64,000 nucleotides of DNA from Loxodes magnus (taxonomy: Eukaryota; Ciliophora; Karyorelictea; Loxodida; Loxodidae), in NCBI GenBank assembly GCA_946699065.1, contig CAMPDV010000065.1, forward strand, positions 930,001 through 994,000. Reading direction: 5' to 3'. The notes beneath the pieces were generated by a model that did not search any database, was not told the DNA's origin, and saw nothing but the letters and a program-made list of their open reading frames with translations. Shown here one piece after another: positions 51,338 through 63,620 of this stretch. How positions within the stretch are numbered: the first letter of the stretch is position 1; the number at the start of each line of letters is the position of its first letter. A program made the position numbers and the translations under genes.

Positions 51338-53481
51338 TTTATATTTGTTTGACTGAAATAGAATTTTTAGTAAATTAAAATTAGTTTGACTGAAATAGAA
51401 TTTTAATTAAATTAAAATAAGTATGACTGAAATAGAATTTTAAGTAAATTAAAATCAGTTTGACTGAAATAGAATATTAAGTAAATTAAAATCAGTGCGT
51501 CTGAAATAGAATTTTAAGTAAATTAAAATAAGTGTGACTGAAATAGAATTTTAAGTAAATTAAAATAAGTGTGACTGAAATAGAATTTTAAGTAAATTAA
51601 AATAAGTGTGACTGAAATAGAATTTTAAGTAAATTAAAATCAGTTTGACTGAAACAGAATTTTAAGTAGATTAAAATCAGTTTGACTGAAATAGAATTTT
51701 AAGTAAATTAAAATAACTTTGACTGAAATAGAATTTTAAGTAAATTATAATCAGTTTGACTGAAATAGAATTTAAAGTAAATTAAAATAAGTTTGACTGA
51801 AATAGAATTTTAAGTAAATTTATATTTGTTTGACTGAAATAGAATTTTAAATAAATTAAAATAAGTTTGACTGAAATAGAATTTAAGTAAATTAGAATAA
51901 GTTTGACTGAAATATAATTTTAAGTAAATTAAAATCAGTTTGACTGAAAAAGAATTTTAAGTAAATTAAAATAAGTATGACAGAATTAGAAATTTACGTA
52001 AATTAAAATAAGTTTGACTGAAATAGAATTTTAAGTAAATTAAATAAGTATGACTGAAATAGAATTTTAAGTAAATTAAAATTAGTTTGACTGAAATACA
52101 ATTTTAAGTAAATTAAAATAACTTTGACTGAAATAGAATTTTAAGTAGATTAAAATAAGTTTGACTGAAATACAATTTTAAGTAAATTAAAATAACTTTG
52201 ACTGAAATAGAATTTTAAGTAGATTAAAATAAGTTTGACTGAAATAGAATTTTAAGTAAATTTATATTTGTTTGACTGAATAGAATTTTAAGTAAATTAA
52301 AATAAGTATGACAGAATTAGAATTTTACGTAAATTAAAATAAGTTTGACTGAAATAGAATTTTAAGTAAATTAAGATCAGTTTGACTGAAATAGAATTTT
52401 AAGTAAATTTATATTTGTTTGACTGAAATAGAATTTTAAGTAAATTAAGATCAGTTTGACTGAAATAGAATTTTAAGTAAATTTATATTTGTTTGACTGA
52501 AATAGAATTTTAAGTAAATTAAAATAAGTTTGACTGAAATAGAATTTTAAGTAAATTAAAATCAGTTTGACTGAAATAGAATTTTAAGTAAATTAAAATC
52601 AGTTTGACTGAAATAGAATTTTAAGTAAATTAAAATAAGTAAGACTGAAATATAATTTTAAATAAATTAAAATAACTTTGACTGAAATAGAATTTTAAGT
52701 AGATTAAAATAAGTTTGACTGAAATAGAATTTTAAGTAAATTAAAATAACTTTGACTGAAATAGAATTTTAAGTAAATTAAGATCAGTTTGACTGAAATA
52801 GAATTTTAAGTAAATTAAAATAAGTTTGACTGAAATAGAATTTTAAGTAAATTAAAATCAGTTTGACTGAAATAGAATTTTACGTAAATTAAGAACAGTT
52901 TGACTGAAATAGAATTTTAAGTAAATTAAATAAGTATGACTGAAATAGAATTTTAAGTAAATTAAATTAAGTATGACTGAAATAGAATTTTAAGTAAATT
53001 AAAATAAGTGTGACTGAAATAGAATTTTAAGTAAATTAAAATAAGTTTGACTGAAATAGAATTTTGAGTAAATTAAAATCAGTTTGACTGAAATAGAATT
53101 TTAAGTAAATTAAATTAAGTATGACTGAAATAGAATTTTAAGTAAATTAAAATAAGTGTGACTGAAATAGAATTTTAAGTAAATTAAAATAAGTATGACT
53201 CAAATATAATTTTAAGGTAAATTAAAATCAGTACGACTGAAATAGAATTTTAAGTAAATTAAATTAATTTTGACTTAAATTGAATCTTAAGTAAAATTAA
53301 AATAGTTTGACTGAAATAGAATTTTAAGTAAATTAAATTAAGTTTGACTTAAATTGAATTTTAAGTAAATTAAAATAAGTTTGACTGAAATAGAATTTTA
53401 GGTAAATTAAAATAAGTTTGACTGAAATCGAAATTTAAGTAAATTTAAATAAATTTGACTGAAATAGAATTTTAAGTAAAT
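51333..53481 (+). repeat. Tandem segmental duplication S8, copy 2 (2,144 bp)
   Basis: This is the adjacent copy. At the junction near 51,337 the left-type AAATTTGACTG monomer is followed directly by a TTTATATTTG monomer. At the end of copy 2 the same context is followed by an ACGTGTGACTGGAATAG monomer. I saw almost no differences between the two copies, so this is among the youngest events in the window. Confidence 0.93.
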
Positions 53482-54302
53482 TAAAATACGTGTGACTGGA
53501 ATAGAATTTATGTAAATTAAAATAAGTTTGACTGAAATAGAATTTTAAGTAAATTAAAATAAGTTTGACTGAAATAGAATTTTTAGTAAATTAAAAATAG
53601 TTTGACTGAAATAGAATTTTTAGTAAATTAAAATCAGTTTGACTGAAATAGAATTTTTAGTAAATTAAAATAAGTTTGACTGAAATAGAATTTTTAGTAA
53701 ATTAAAATTAGTTTGACTGAAATAGAATTTTAATTAAATTAAAATAAGTATGACTGAAATAGAATTTTAAGTAAATTAAAATCAGTTTGACTGAAATAGA
53801 ATATTAAGTAAATTAAAATCAGTGCGTCTGAAATAGAATTTTAAGTAAATTAAAATAAGTGTGACTGAAATAGAATTTTAAGTAAATTAAAATAAGTGTG
53901 ACTGAAATAGAATTTTAAGTAAATTAAAATCAGTTTGACTGAAATAGAATTTTAAGTAAATTTATATTTGTTTGACTGAAATAGAATTTTAAGTAAATTA
54001 AAATAAGTTTGACTGAAATAGAATTTTAAGTAAATTAAAATCAGTTTGACTGAAATAGAATTTTTAGTAAATTAAAAATAGTTTGACTGAAATAGAATTT
54101 TTAGTAAATTAAAATCAGTTTGACTGAAATAGAATTTTTAGTAAATTAAAATAAGTTTGACTGAAATAGAATTTTTAGTAAATTAAAATTAGTTTGACTG
54201 AAATAGAATTTTAATTAAATTAAAATAAGTATGACTGAAATAGAATTTTAAGTAAATTAAAATCAGTTTGACTGAAATAGAATATTAAGTAAATTAAAAT
54301 CA

Positions 54303-55985
54303 GTGCGTCTGAAATAGAATTTTAAGTAAATTAAAATAAGTGTGACTGAAATAGAATTTTAAGTAAATTAAAATAAGTGTGACTGAAATAGAATTTTAAG
54401 TAAATTAAAATCAGTTTGACTGAAATAGAATTTTAAGTAAATTTATATTTGTTTGACTGAAATAGAATTTTAAGTAAATTAAAATAAGTTTGACTGAAAT
54501 AGAATTTTAAGTAAATTAAAATCAGTTTGACTGAAATAGAATTTTAAGTAAATTAAAATAGTTTGACTGAAATAGAATTTTAAGTAAATTAAAATAAGTG
54601 TGACTGAAATAGAATTTTAAGTAAATTAAAATCAGTTTGACTGAAACAGAATTTTAAGTAAATTATAATCAGTTTGACTGAAATAGAATTTTAAGTAAAT
54701 TAAAATAACTTTGACTGAAATAGAATTTTAAGTAAATTATAATCAGTTTGACTGAAATAGAATTTAAAGTAAATTAAAATAAGTTTGACTGAAATAGAAT
54801 TTTAAGTAAATTTATATTTGTTTGACTGAAATAGAATTTTTAGTAAATTAAAATTAGTTTGACTGAAATAGAATTTTAATTAAATTAAAATAAGTATGAC
54901 TGAAATAGAATTTTAAGTAAATTAAAATCAGTTTGACTGAAATAGAATATTAAGTAAATTAAAATCAGTGCGTCTGAAATAGAATTTTAAGTAAATTAAA
55001 ATAAGTGTGACTGAAATAGAATTTTAAGTAAATTAAAATAAGTGTGACTGAAATAGAATTTTAAGTAAATTAAAATAAGTGTGACTGAAATAGAATTTTA
55101 AGTAAATTAAAATCAGTTTGACTGAAACAGAATTTTAAGTAGATTAAAATAAGTTTGACTGAAATAGAATTTTAAGTAAATTAAAATAACTTTGACTGAA
55201 ATAGAATTTTAAGTAAATTATAATCAGTTTGACTGAAATAGAATTTAAAGTAAATTAAAATAAGTTTGACTGAAATAGAATTTTAAGTAAATTTATATTT
55301 GTTTGACTGAAATAGAATTTTAAATAAATTAAAATAAGTTTGACTGAAATAGAATTTAAGTAAATTAGAATAAGTTTGACTGAAATATAATTTTAAGTAA
55401 ATTAAAATCAGTTTGACTGAAAAAGAATTTTAAGTAAATTAAAATAAGTATGACAGAATTAGAAATTTACGTAAATTAAAATAAGTTTGACTGAAATAGA
55501 ATTTTAAGTAAATTAAAATTAGTTTGACTGAAATACAATTTTAAGTAAATTAAAATAACTTTGACTGAAATAGAATTTTAAGTAGATTAAAATAAGTTTG
55601 ACTGAAATACAATTTTAAGTAAATTAAAATAACTTTGACTGAAATAGAATTTTAAGTAGATTAAAATAAGTTTGACTGAAATAGAATTTTAAGTAAATTT
55701 ATATTTGTTTGACTGAATAGAATTTTAAGTAAATTAAAATAAGTATGACAGAATTAGAATTTTACGTAAATTAAAATAAGTTTGACTGAAATAGAATTTT
55801 AAGTAAATTAAGATCAGTTTGACTGAAATAGAATTTTAAGTAAATTTATATTTGTTTGACTGAAATAGAATTTTAAGTAAATTAAGATCAGTTTGACTGA
55901 AATAGAATTTTAAGTAAATTTATATTTGTTTGACTGAAATAGAATTTTAAGTAAATTAAAATAAGTTTGACTGAAATAGAATTTT
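54303..55985 (+). repeat. Segmental duplicate S9, copy 1
   Basis: It matches 56,742-58,460. The offset is 2,439 bp at AGTGCG (54,302/56,741 and 54,967/57,406) and at AGATTAAAATAAG (55,141/57,580). It becomes 2,475 bp at GACTGAATAG (55,711/58,186), because copy 2 has one extra 36-bp monomer ending TAAATAAG near 57.95 kb. The left neighbour 53.2-53.9 aligns to 56.1-56.8 kb at offset 2,920 bp, since a 481-bp (13-monomer) repeat is present twice before copy 1. Confidence 0.88.
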
Positions 55986-56741
55986 GAGTAAATTAAAATC
56001 AGTTTGACTGAAATAGAATTTTAAGTAAATTAAATTAAGTATGACTGAAATAGAATTTTAAGTAAATTAAAATAAGTGTGACTGAAATAGAATTTTAAGT
56101 AAATTAAAATAAGTATGACTCAAATATAATTTTAAGGTAAATTAAAATCAGTACGACTGAAATAGAATTTTAAGTAAATTAAATTAATTTTGACTTAAAT
56201 TGAATCTTAAGTAAAATTAAAATAGTTTGACTGAAATAGAATTTTACGTAAATTAAAATAAGTTTGACTGAAATAGAATTTTAAGTAAATTAAAATAAGT
56301 TTGACTGAAATAGAATTTTAGGTAAATTAAAATAAGTTTGACTGAAATCGAAATTTAAGTAAATTTAAATAAATTTGACTGAAATAGAATTTTAAGTAAA
56401 TTAAAATACGTGTGACTGGAATAGAATTTATGTAAATTAAAATAAGTTTGACTGAAATAGAATTTTAAGTAAATTAAAATAAGTTTGACTGAAATAGAAT
56501 TTTTAGTAAATTAAAAATAGTTTGACTGAAATAGAATTTTTAGTAAATTAAAATCAGTTTGACTGAAATAGAATTTTTAGTAAATTAAAATAAGTTTGAC
56601 TGAAATAGAATTTTTAGTAAATTAAAATTAGTTTGACTGAAATAGAATTTTAATTAAATTAAAATAAGTATGACTGAAATAGAATTTTAAGTAAATTAAA
56701 ATCAGTTTGACTGAAATAGAATATTAAGTAAATTAAAATCA

Positions 56742-58460
56742 GTGCGTCTGAAATAGAATTTTAAGTAAATTAAAATAAGTGTGACTGAAATAGAATTTTA
56801 AGTAAATTAAAATAAGTGTGACTGAAATAGAATTTTAAGTAAATTAAAATCAGTTTGACTGAAATAGAATTTTAAGTAAATTTATATTTGTTTGACTGAA
56901 ATAGAATTTTAAGTAAATTAAAATAAGTTTGACTGAAATAGAATTTTAAGTAAATTAAAATCAGTTTGACTGAAATAGAATTTTAAGTAAATTAAAATAG
57001 TTTGACTGAAATAGAATTTTAAGTAAATTAAAATAAGTGTGACTGAAATAGAATTTTAAGTAAATTAAAATCAGTTTGACTGAAACAGAATTTTAAGTAA
57101 ATTATAATCAGTTTGACTGAAATAGAATTTTAAGTAAATTAAAATAACTTTGACTGAAATAGAATTTTAAGTAAATTATAATCAGTTTGACTGAAATAGA
57201 ATTTAAAGTAAATTAAAATAAGTTTGACTGAAATAGAATTTTAAGTAAATTTATATTTGTTTGACTGAAATAGAATTTTTAGTAAATTAAAATTAGTTTG
57301 ACTGAAATAGAATTTTAATTAAATTAAAATAAGTATGACTGAAATAGAATTTTAAGTAAATTAAAATCAGTTTGACTGAAATAGAATATTAAGTAAATTA
57401 AAATCAGTGCGTCTGAAATAGAATTTTAAGTAAATTAAAATAAGTGTGACTGAAATAGAATTTTAAGTAAATTAAAATAAGTGTGACTGAAATAGAATTT
57501 TAAGTAAATTAAAATAAGTGTGACTGAAATAGAATTTTAAGTAAATTAAAATCAGTTTGACTGAAACAGAATTTTAAGTAGATTAAAATAAGTTTGACTG
57601 AAATAGAATTTTAAGTAAATTAAAATAACTTTGACTGAAATAGAATTTTAAGTAAATTATAATCAGTTTGACTGAAATAGAATTTAAAGTAAATTAAAAT
57701 AAGTTTGACTGAAATAGAATTTTAAGTAAATTTATATTTGTTTGACTGAAATAGAATTTTAAATAAATTAAAATAAGTTTGACTGAAATAGAATTTAAGT
57801 AAATTAGAATAAGTTTGACTGAAATATAATTTTAAGTAAATTAAAATCAGTTTGACTGAAAAAGAATTTTAAGTAAATTAAAATAAGTATGACAGAATTA
57901 GAAATTTACGTAAATTAAAATAAGTTTGACTGAAATAGAATTTTAAGTAAATTAAATAAGTATGACTGAAATAGAATTTTAAGTAAATTAAAATTAGTTT
58001 GACTGAAATACAATTTTAAGTAAATTAAAATAACTTTGACTGAAATAGAATTTTAAGTAGATTAAAATAAGTTTGACTGAAATACAATTTTAAGTAAATT
58101 AAAATAACTTTGACTGAAATAGAATTTTAAGTAGATTAAAATAAGTTTGACTGAAATAGAATTTTAAGTAAATTTATATTTGTTTGACTGAATAGAATTT
58201 TAAGTAAATTAAAATAAGTATGACAGAATTAGAATTTTACGTAAATTAAAATAAGTTTGACTGAAATAGAATTTTAAGTAAATTAAGATCAGTTTGACTG
58301 AAATAGAATTTTAAGTAAATTTATATTTGTTTGACTGAAATAGAATTTTAAGTAAATTAAGATCAGTTTGACTGAAATAGAATTTTAAGTAAATTTATAT
58401 TTGTTTGACTGAAATAGAATTTTAAGTAAATTAAAATAAGTTTGACTGAAATAGAATTTT
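56742..58460 (+). repeat. Segmental duplicate S9, copy 2
   Basis: This is the copy of 54,303-55,985, one monomer longer. Its inner 665-bp step (18 monomers; AGTGCG 56,741/57,406) is shared with 48,686/49,351 and 54,302/54,967. Confidence 0.88.
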
Positions 58461-61400
58461 AAGTAAATTAAAATCAGTTTGACTGAAATAGAATTTTAAG
58501 TAAATTAAAATCAGTTTGACTGAAATAGAATTTTAAGTAAATTAAAATAAGTAAGACTGAAATATAATTTTAAATAAATTAAAATAACTTTGACTGAAAT
58601 AGAATTTTAAGTAGATTAAAATAAGTTTGACTGAAATAGAATTTTAAGTAAATTAAAATAACTTTGACTGAAATAGAATTTTAAGTAAATTAAGATCAGT
58701 TTGACTGAAATAGAATTTTAAGTAAATTAAAATAAGTTTGACTGAAATAGAATTTTAAGTAAATTAAAATCAGTTTGACTGAAATAGAATTTTAAGTAAA
58801 TTAAAATAAGTGTGACTGAAATAGAATTTTAAATAAATTAAAATAAGTTTGACTGAAATAGAATTTAAAGTAAATTAAAATAAGTTTGACTGAAATAGAA
58901 TTTTAAGTAAATTAAAATAAGTGTGACTGAAATAGAATTTTAAGTAAATTAAAATACGTATGACTGAAATAGAATTTTAAGTAAATTAAAATCAGTTTGA
59001 CTGAAATAGAATTTTACGTAAATTAAAATAAGTTTGACTGAAATAGAATTTTAAGTAAATTAAAATAAGTTTGACTGAAATAGAATTTTAAGTAAATTTA
59101 TATTTGTTTGACTGAAATAGAATTTTAAGTAAATTAAAATAAGTTTGACTGAAATAGAATTTTAAGTAAATTAAGATCAGTTTGACTGAAATAGAATTTT
59201 AAGTAAATTTATATTTGTTTGACTGAAATAGAATTTTAAGTAAATTAAAATAAGTTTGACTGAAATAGAATTTTAAGTAAATTAAGATCAGTTTGACTGA
59301 AATAGAATTTTAAGTAAATTAAAATCAGTGTGACTGAAATAGAATTTTAAGTAAATTAAAATAAGTAAGACTGAAATATAATTTTAAATAAATTAAAATA
59401 AGTTTGACTGAAATAGAATTTTAAGTAAATTAAAATCAGTTTGACTGAAATAGAATTTTAAGTAAATTAAAATAACTTTGACTGAAATAGAATTTTAAGT
59501 AAATTAAAATCAGTTTGACTGAAATAGAATTTTAAGTAAATTTATATTTGTTTGACTGAAATAGAACTTTAAGTAAATTAAGATCATTTTGACTGAAATA
59601 GAATTTTAAGTAAATTAAAATAAGTATGACTGAAATAGAATTTTAAGTAAATTAAAATAAGTTTGACTGAAATAGAATTTTAAGAAGATTAAATAAAGTT
59701 TGACTGAAATAGAATTTTAAGTAAATTAAAATACGTATGACTGAAAAAGAATTTTAAGTAAATTAAAATAAGTTTGACTGAAATACAATTTTAAGTAAAT
59801 TAAAATAACTTTGACTGAAATAGAATTTTAAGTAAATTAAAATCAGTTTGACTGAAATAGAATTTTAAGTAAATTAAAATAAGTAAGACTGAAATAGAAT
59901 TTTAAATAAATTAAAATAAGTTTGACTGAAATAGAATTTTAAATAAATTAAAATCAGTTTGACTGAAATAGAATTTTAAGTAAATTAAAATAACTTTGAC
60001 TGAAATAGAATTTTAAGTAAATTAAGATCAGTTTGACTGAAATAGAATTTTAAGTAAATTTATATTTGTTTGACTGAAATAGAATTTTAAGTAAATTAAA
60101 ATAAGTTTGACTGAAATAGAATTTTAAGTAAATTAGAATAACTTTGACTGAAATAGAATTTTAAGTAAATTAAAATCAGTTTGACTGAAATACAATTTTA
60201 AGTAAATTAAAATAACTTTGACTGAAATAGAATTTTAAGTAGATTAAAATAAGTTTGACTGAAATAGAATTTTAAGTAAATTTATATTTGTTTGACTGAA
60301 TAGAATTTTAAGTAAATTAAAATAAGTATGACAGAATTAGAATTTTACGTAAATTAAAATAAGTTTGACTGAAATAGAATTTTAAGTAAATTAAGTTCAG
60401 TTTGACTGAAATAGAATTTTAAGTAAATTTATATTTGTTTGACTGAAATAGAATTTTAAGTAAATTAAGATCAGTTTGACTGAAATAGAATTTTAAGTAA
60501 ATTTATATTTGTTTGACTGAAATAGAATTTTAAGTAAATTAAAATAAGTTTGACTGAAATAGAATTTTAAGTAAATTAAAATCAGTTTGACTGAAATAGA
60601 ATTTTAAGTAAATTAAAATCAGTTTGACTGAAATAGAATTTTAAGTAAATTAAAATAAGTAAGACTGAAATATAATTTTAAATAAATTAAAATAACTTTG
60701 ACTGAAATAGAATTTTAAGTAGATTAAAATAAGTTTGACTGAAATAGAATTTTAAGTAAATTAAAATAACTTTGACTGAAATAGAATTTTAAGTAAATTA
60801 AGATCAGTTTGACTGAAATAGAATTTTAAGTAAATTAAAATAAGTTTGACTGAAATAGAATTTTAAGTAAATTAAAATCAGTTTGACTGAAATAGAATTT
60901 TACGTAAATTAAGAACAGTTTGACTGAAATAGAATTTTAAGTAAATTAAATAAGTATGACTGAAATAGAATTTTAAGTAAATTAAAATCAGTTTGACTGA
61001 AATAGAATTTTTAGTAAATTAAAATAACTTTGACTGAATAGAATTTTAAGTAAATTAAAATAAGTTTGACTGAAATAGAATTTTAAGTAAATTTATATTT
61101 GTTTGACTGAAATAGAATTTTAAGTAAATTAAAATCAGTATGACAGAATTAGAATTTTACGTAAATTAAAATAAGTTTGACTGAAATAGAATTTTACGTA
61201 AATTAAAATCAGTTTGACTGAAATAGAATTTTAAGTAAATTTATATTTGTTTGACTGAAATAGAATTTTAAGTAAATTAAGATCAGTTTGACTGAAATAG
61301 AATTTTAAGTAAATTTATATTTGTTTGACTGAAATAGAATTTTAAGTAAATTAAAATAAGTTTGACTGAAATAGAATTTTAAGTAAATTAAGATCAGTTT

Positions 61401-62110
61401 GACTGAAATAGAATTTTAAGTAAATTAAAATCAGTGTGACTGAAATAGAATTTTAAGTAAATTAAAATAAGTAAGACTGAAATATAATTTTAAATAAATT
61501 AAAATAAGTTTGACTGAAATAGAATTTTAAGTAAATTAAAATACGTATGAATGAAAAAGAATTTTAAGTAAATTAAAATTAGTTTGACTGAAATAGAATT
61601 TTAATTAAATTAAATAAAGTTTGACTGAAATAGAATTTTAAGTAAATTAAAATAAGTGTGACTGAAATTGAATTTTAAGTAAATTAAAATAAGTTTGACT
61701 GAAATAGAAATTTAAGTAAATTAAAATAAGTGTGACTGAAATTGAATTTTAAGTAAATTAAAATAGTTTGACTGAAATAGAATTTTAAGTAAATTAAAAT
61801 AAGTGTGACTGAAATAGAATTTTAAGTAAATTAAAATAAGTATGACTGAAATTGAATTTTAAGTAAATTAAAATAAGTTTGACTGAAATAGAATTTTAAG
61901 TAAATTAAAATAAGTTTGACTGAAATAGAATTTTAAGTAAATTAAAATCAGTTTGACTGAAATAGAATTTTAAGTAAATTTATATTTGTTTGACTGAAAT
62001 AGAATTTTAAATAAATTAAAATAAGTTTGACTGAAATAGAATTTAAGTAAATTAGAATAAGTTTGACTGAAATATAATTTTAAGTAAATTAGAAAACTTT
62101 GACTGAAATA

Positions 62111-63620
62111 GAACTTTAAGTAAATTAAGATCATTTTGACTGAAATAGAATTTTAAGTAAATTAAAATAAGTGTGACTGAAATAGAATTTTAAATAAATT
62201 AAAATAAGTTTGACTGAAATAGAATTTAAAGTAAATTAAAATAAGTTTGACTGAAATAGAATTTTAAGTAAATTAAAATAAGTGTGACTGAAATAGAATT
62301 TTAAGTAAATTAAAATACGTATGACTGAAATAGAATTTTAAGTAAATTAAAATCAGTTTGACTGAAATAGAATTTTACGTAAATTAAAATAAGTTTGACT
62401 GAAATAGAATTTTAAGTAAATTTATATTTGTTTGACTGAAATAGAATTTTAAGTAAATTAAAATAAGTATGACAGAATTAGAATTTTACGTAAATTAAAA
62501 TAAGTTTGACTGAAATAGAATTTTAAATAAATTAAAATTAGTTTGACTGAAATAGAATTTTAAGTAAATTAAAATCAGTTTGACTGAAATAGAATTTTAA
62601 GTAAATTAAAATCAGTTTGACTGAAATAGAATTTTAAGTAAATTTATATTTGTTTGACTGAAATAGAATTTTAAATAAATTAAAATAAGTTTGACTGAAA
62701 TAGAATTTAAGTAAATTAGAATAAGTTTGACTGAAATATAATTTTAAGTAAATTAGAATAACTTTGACTGAAATAGAACTTTAAGTAAATTAAGATCATT
62801 TTGACTGAAATAGAATTTTAAGTAAATTAAAATAAGTGTGACTGAAATAGAATTTTAAGTAAATTAAAATAAGTATGACTGAAATTGAATTTTAAGTAAA
62901 TTAAAATAAGTTTGACTGAAATAGAATTTTAAGTAAATTAAAATAAGTTTGACTGAAATAGAATTTTAAGTAAATTAAAATCAGTTTGACTGAAATAGAA
63001 TTTTAAGTAAATTTATATTTGTTTGACTGAAATAGAATTTTAAATAAATAAAAATAAGTTTGACTGAAATAGAATTTAAGTAAATTAGAATAAGTTTGAC
63101 TGAAATATAATTTTAAGTAAATTAGAATAACTTTGACTGAAATAGAACTTTAAGTAAATTAAGATCATTTTGACTGAAATAGAATTTTAAGTAAATTAAA
63201 ATAAGTGTGACTGAAATAGAATTTTAAATAAATTAAAATAAGTTTGACTGAAATAGAATTTAAAGTAAATTAAAATAAGTTTGACTGAAATAGAATTTTA
63301 AGTAAATTAAAATAAGTGTGACTGAAATAGAATTTTAAGTAAATTAAAATACGTATGACTGAAATAGAATTTTAAGTAAATTAAAATCAGTTTGACTGAA
63401 ATAGAATTTTACGTAAATTAAAATAAGTTTGACTGAAATAGAATTTTAAGTAAATTTATATTTGTTTGACTGAAATAGAATTTTAAGTAAATTAAAATCA
63501 GTTTGACTGAAAAAGAATTTTAAGTAAATTAAAATAGTTTGACTGAAATAGAATTTTACGTAAATTAGAATAACTTTGACTGAAATAGAACTTTAAGTAA
63601 ATTAAAATAAGTTTGACTGA
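62111..63620 (+). repeat. GAACTTTAAG local higher-order repeat
   Basis: A monomer with GAACTTTAAG, mostly followed by TTAAGATCATTTTG, occurs at 62,111, 62,776, 63,145 and 63,588, and once earlier at 59,564. The spacings are 665, 369 and 443 bp, which fit 18, 10 and 12 monomers. The copy at 63,588 is followed by an ordinary TAAG monomer instead. Confidence 0.82.
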
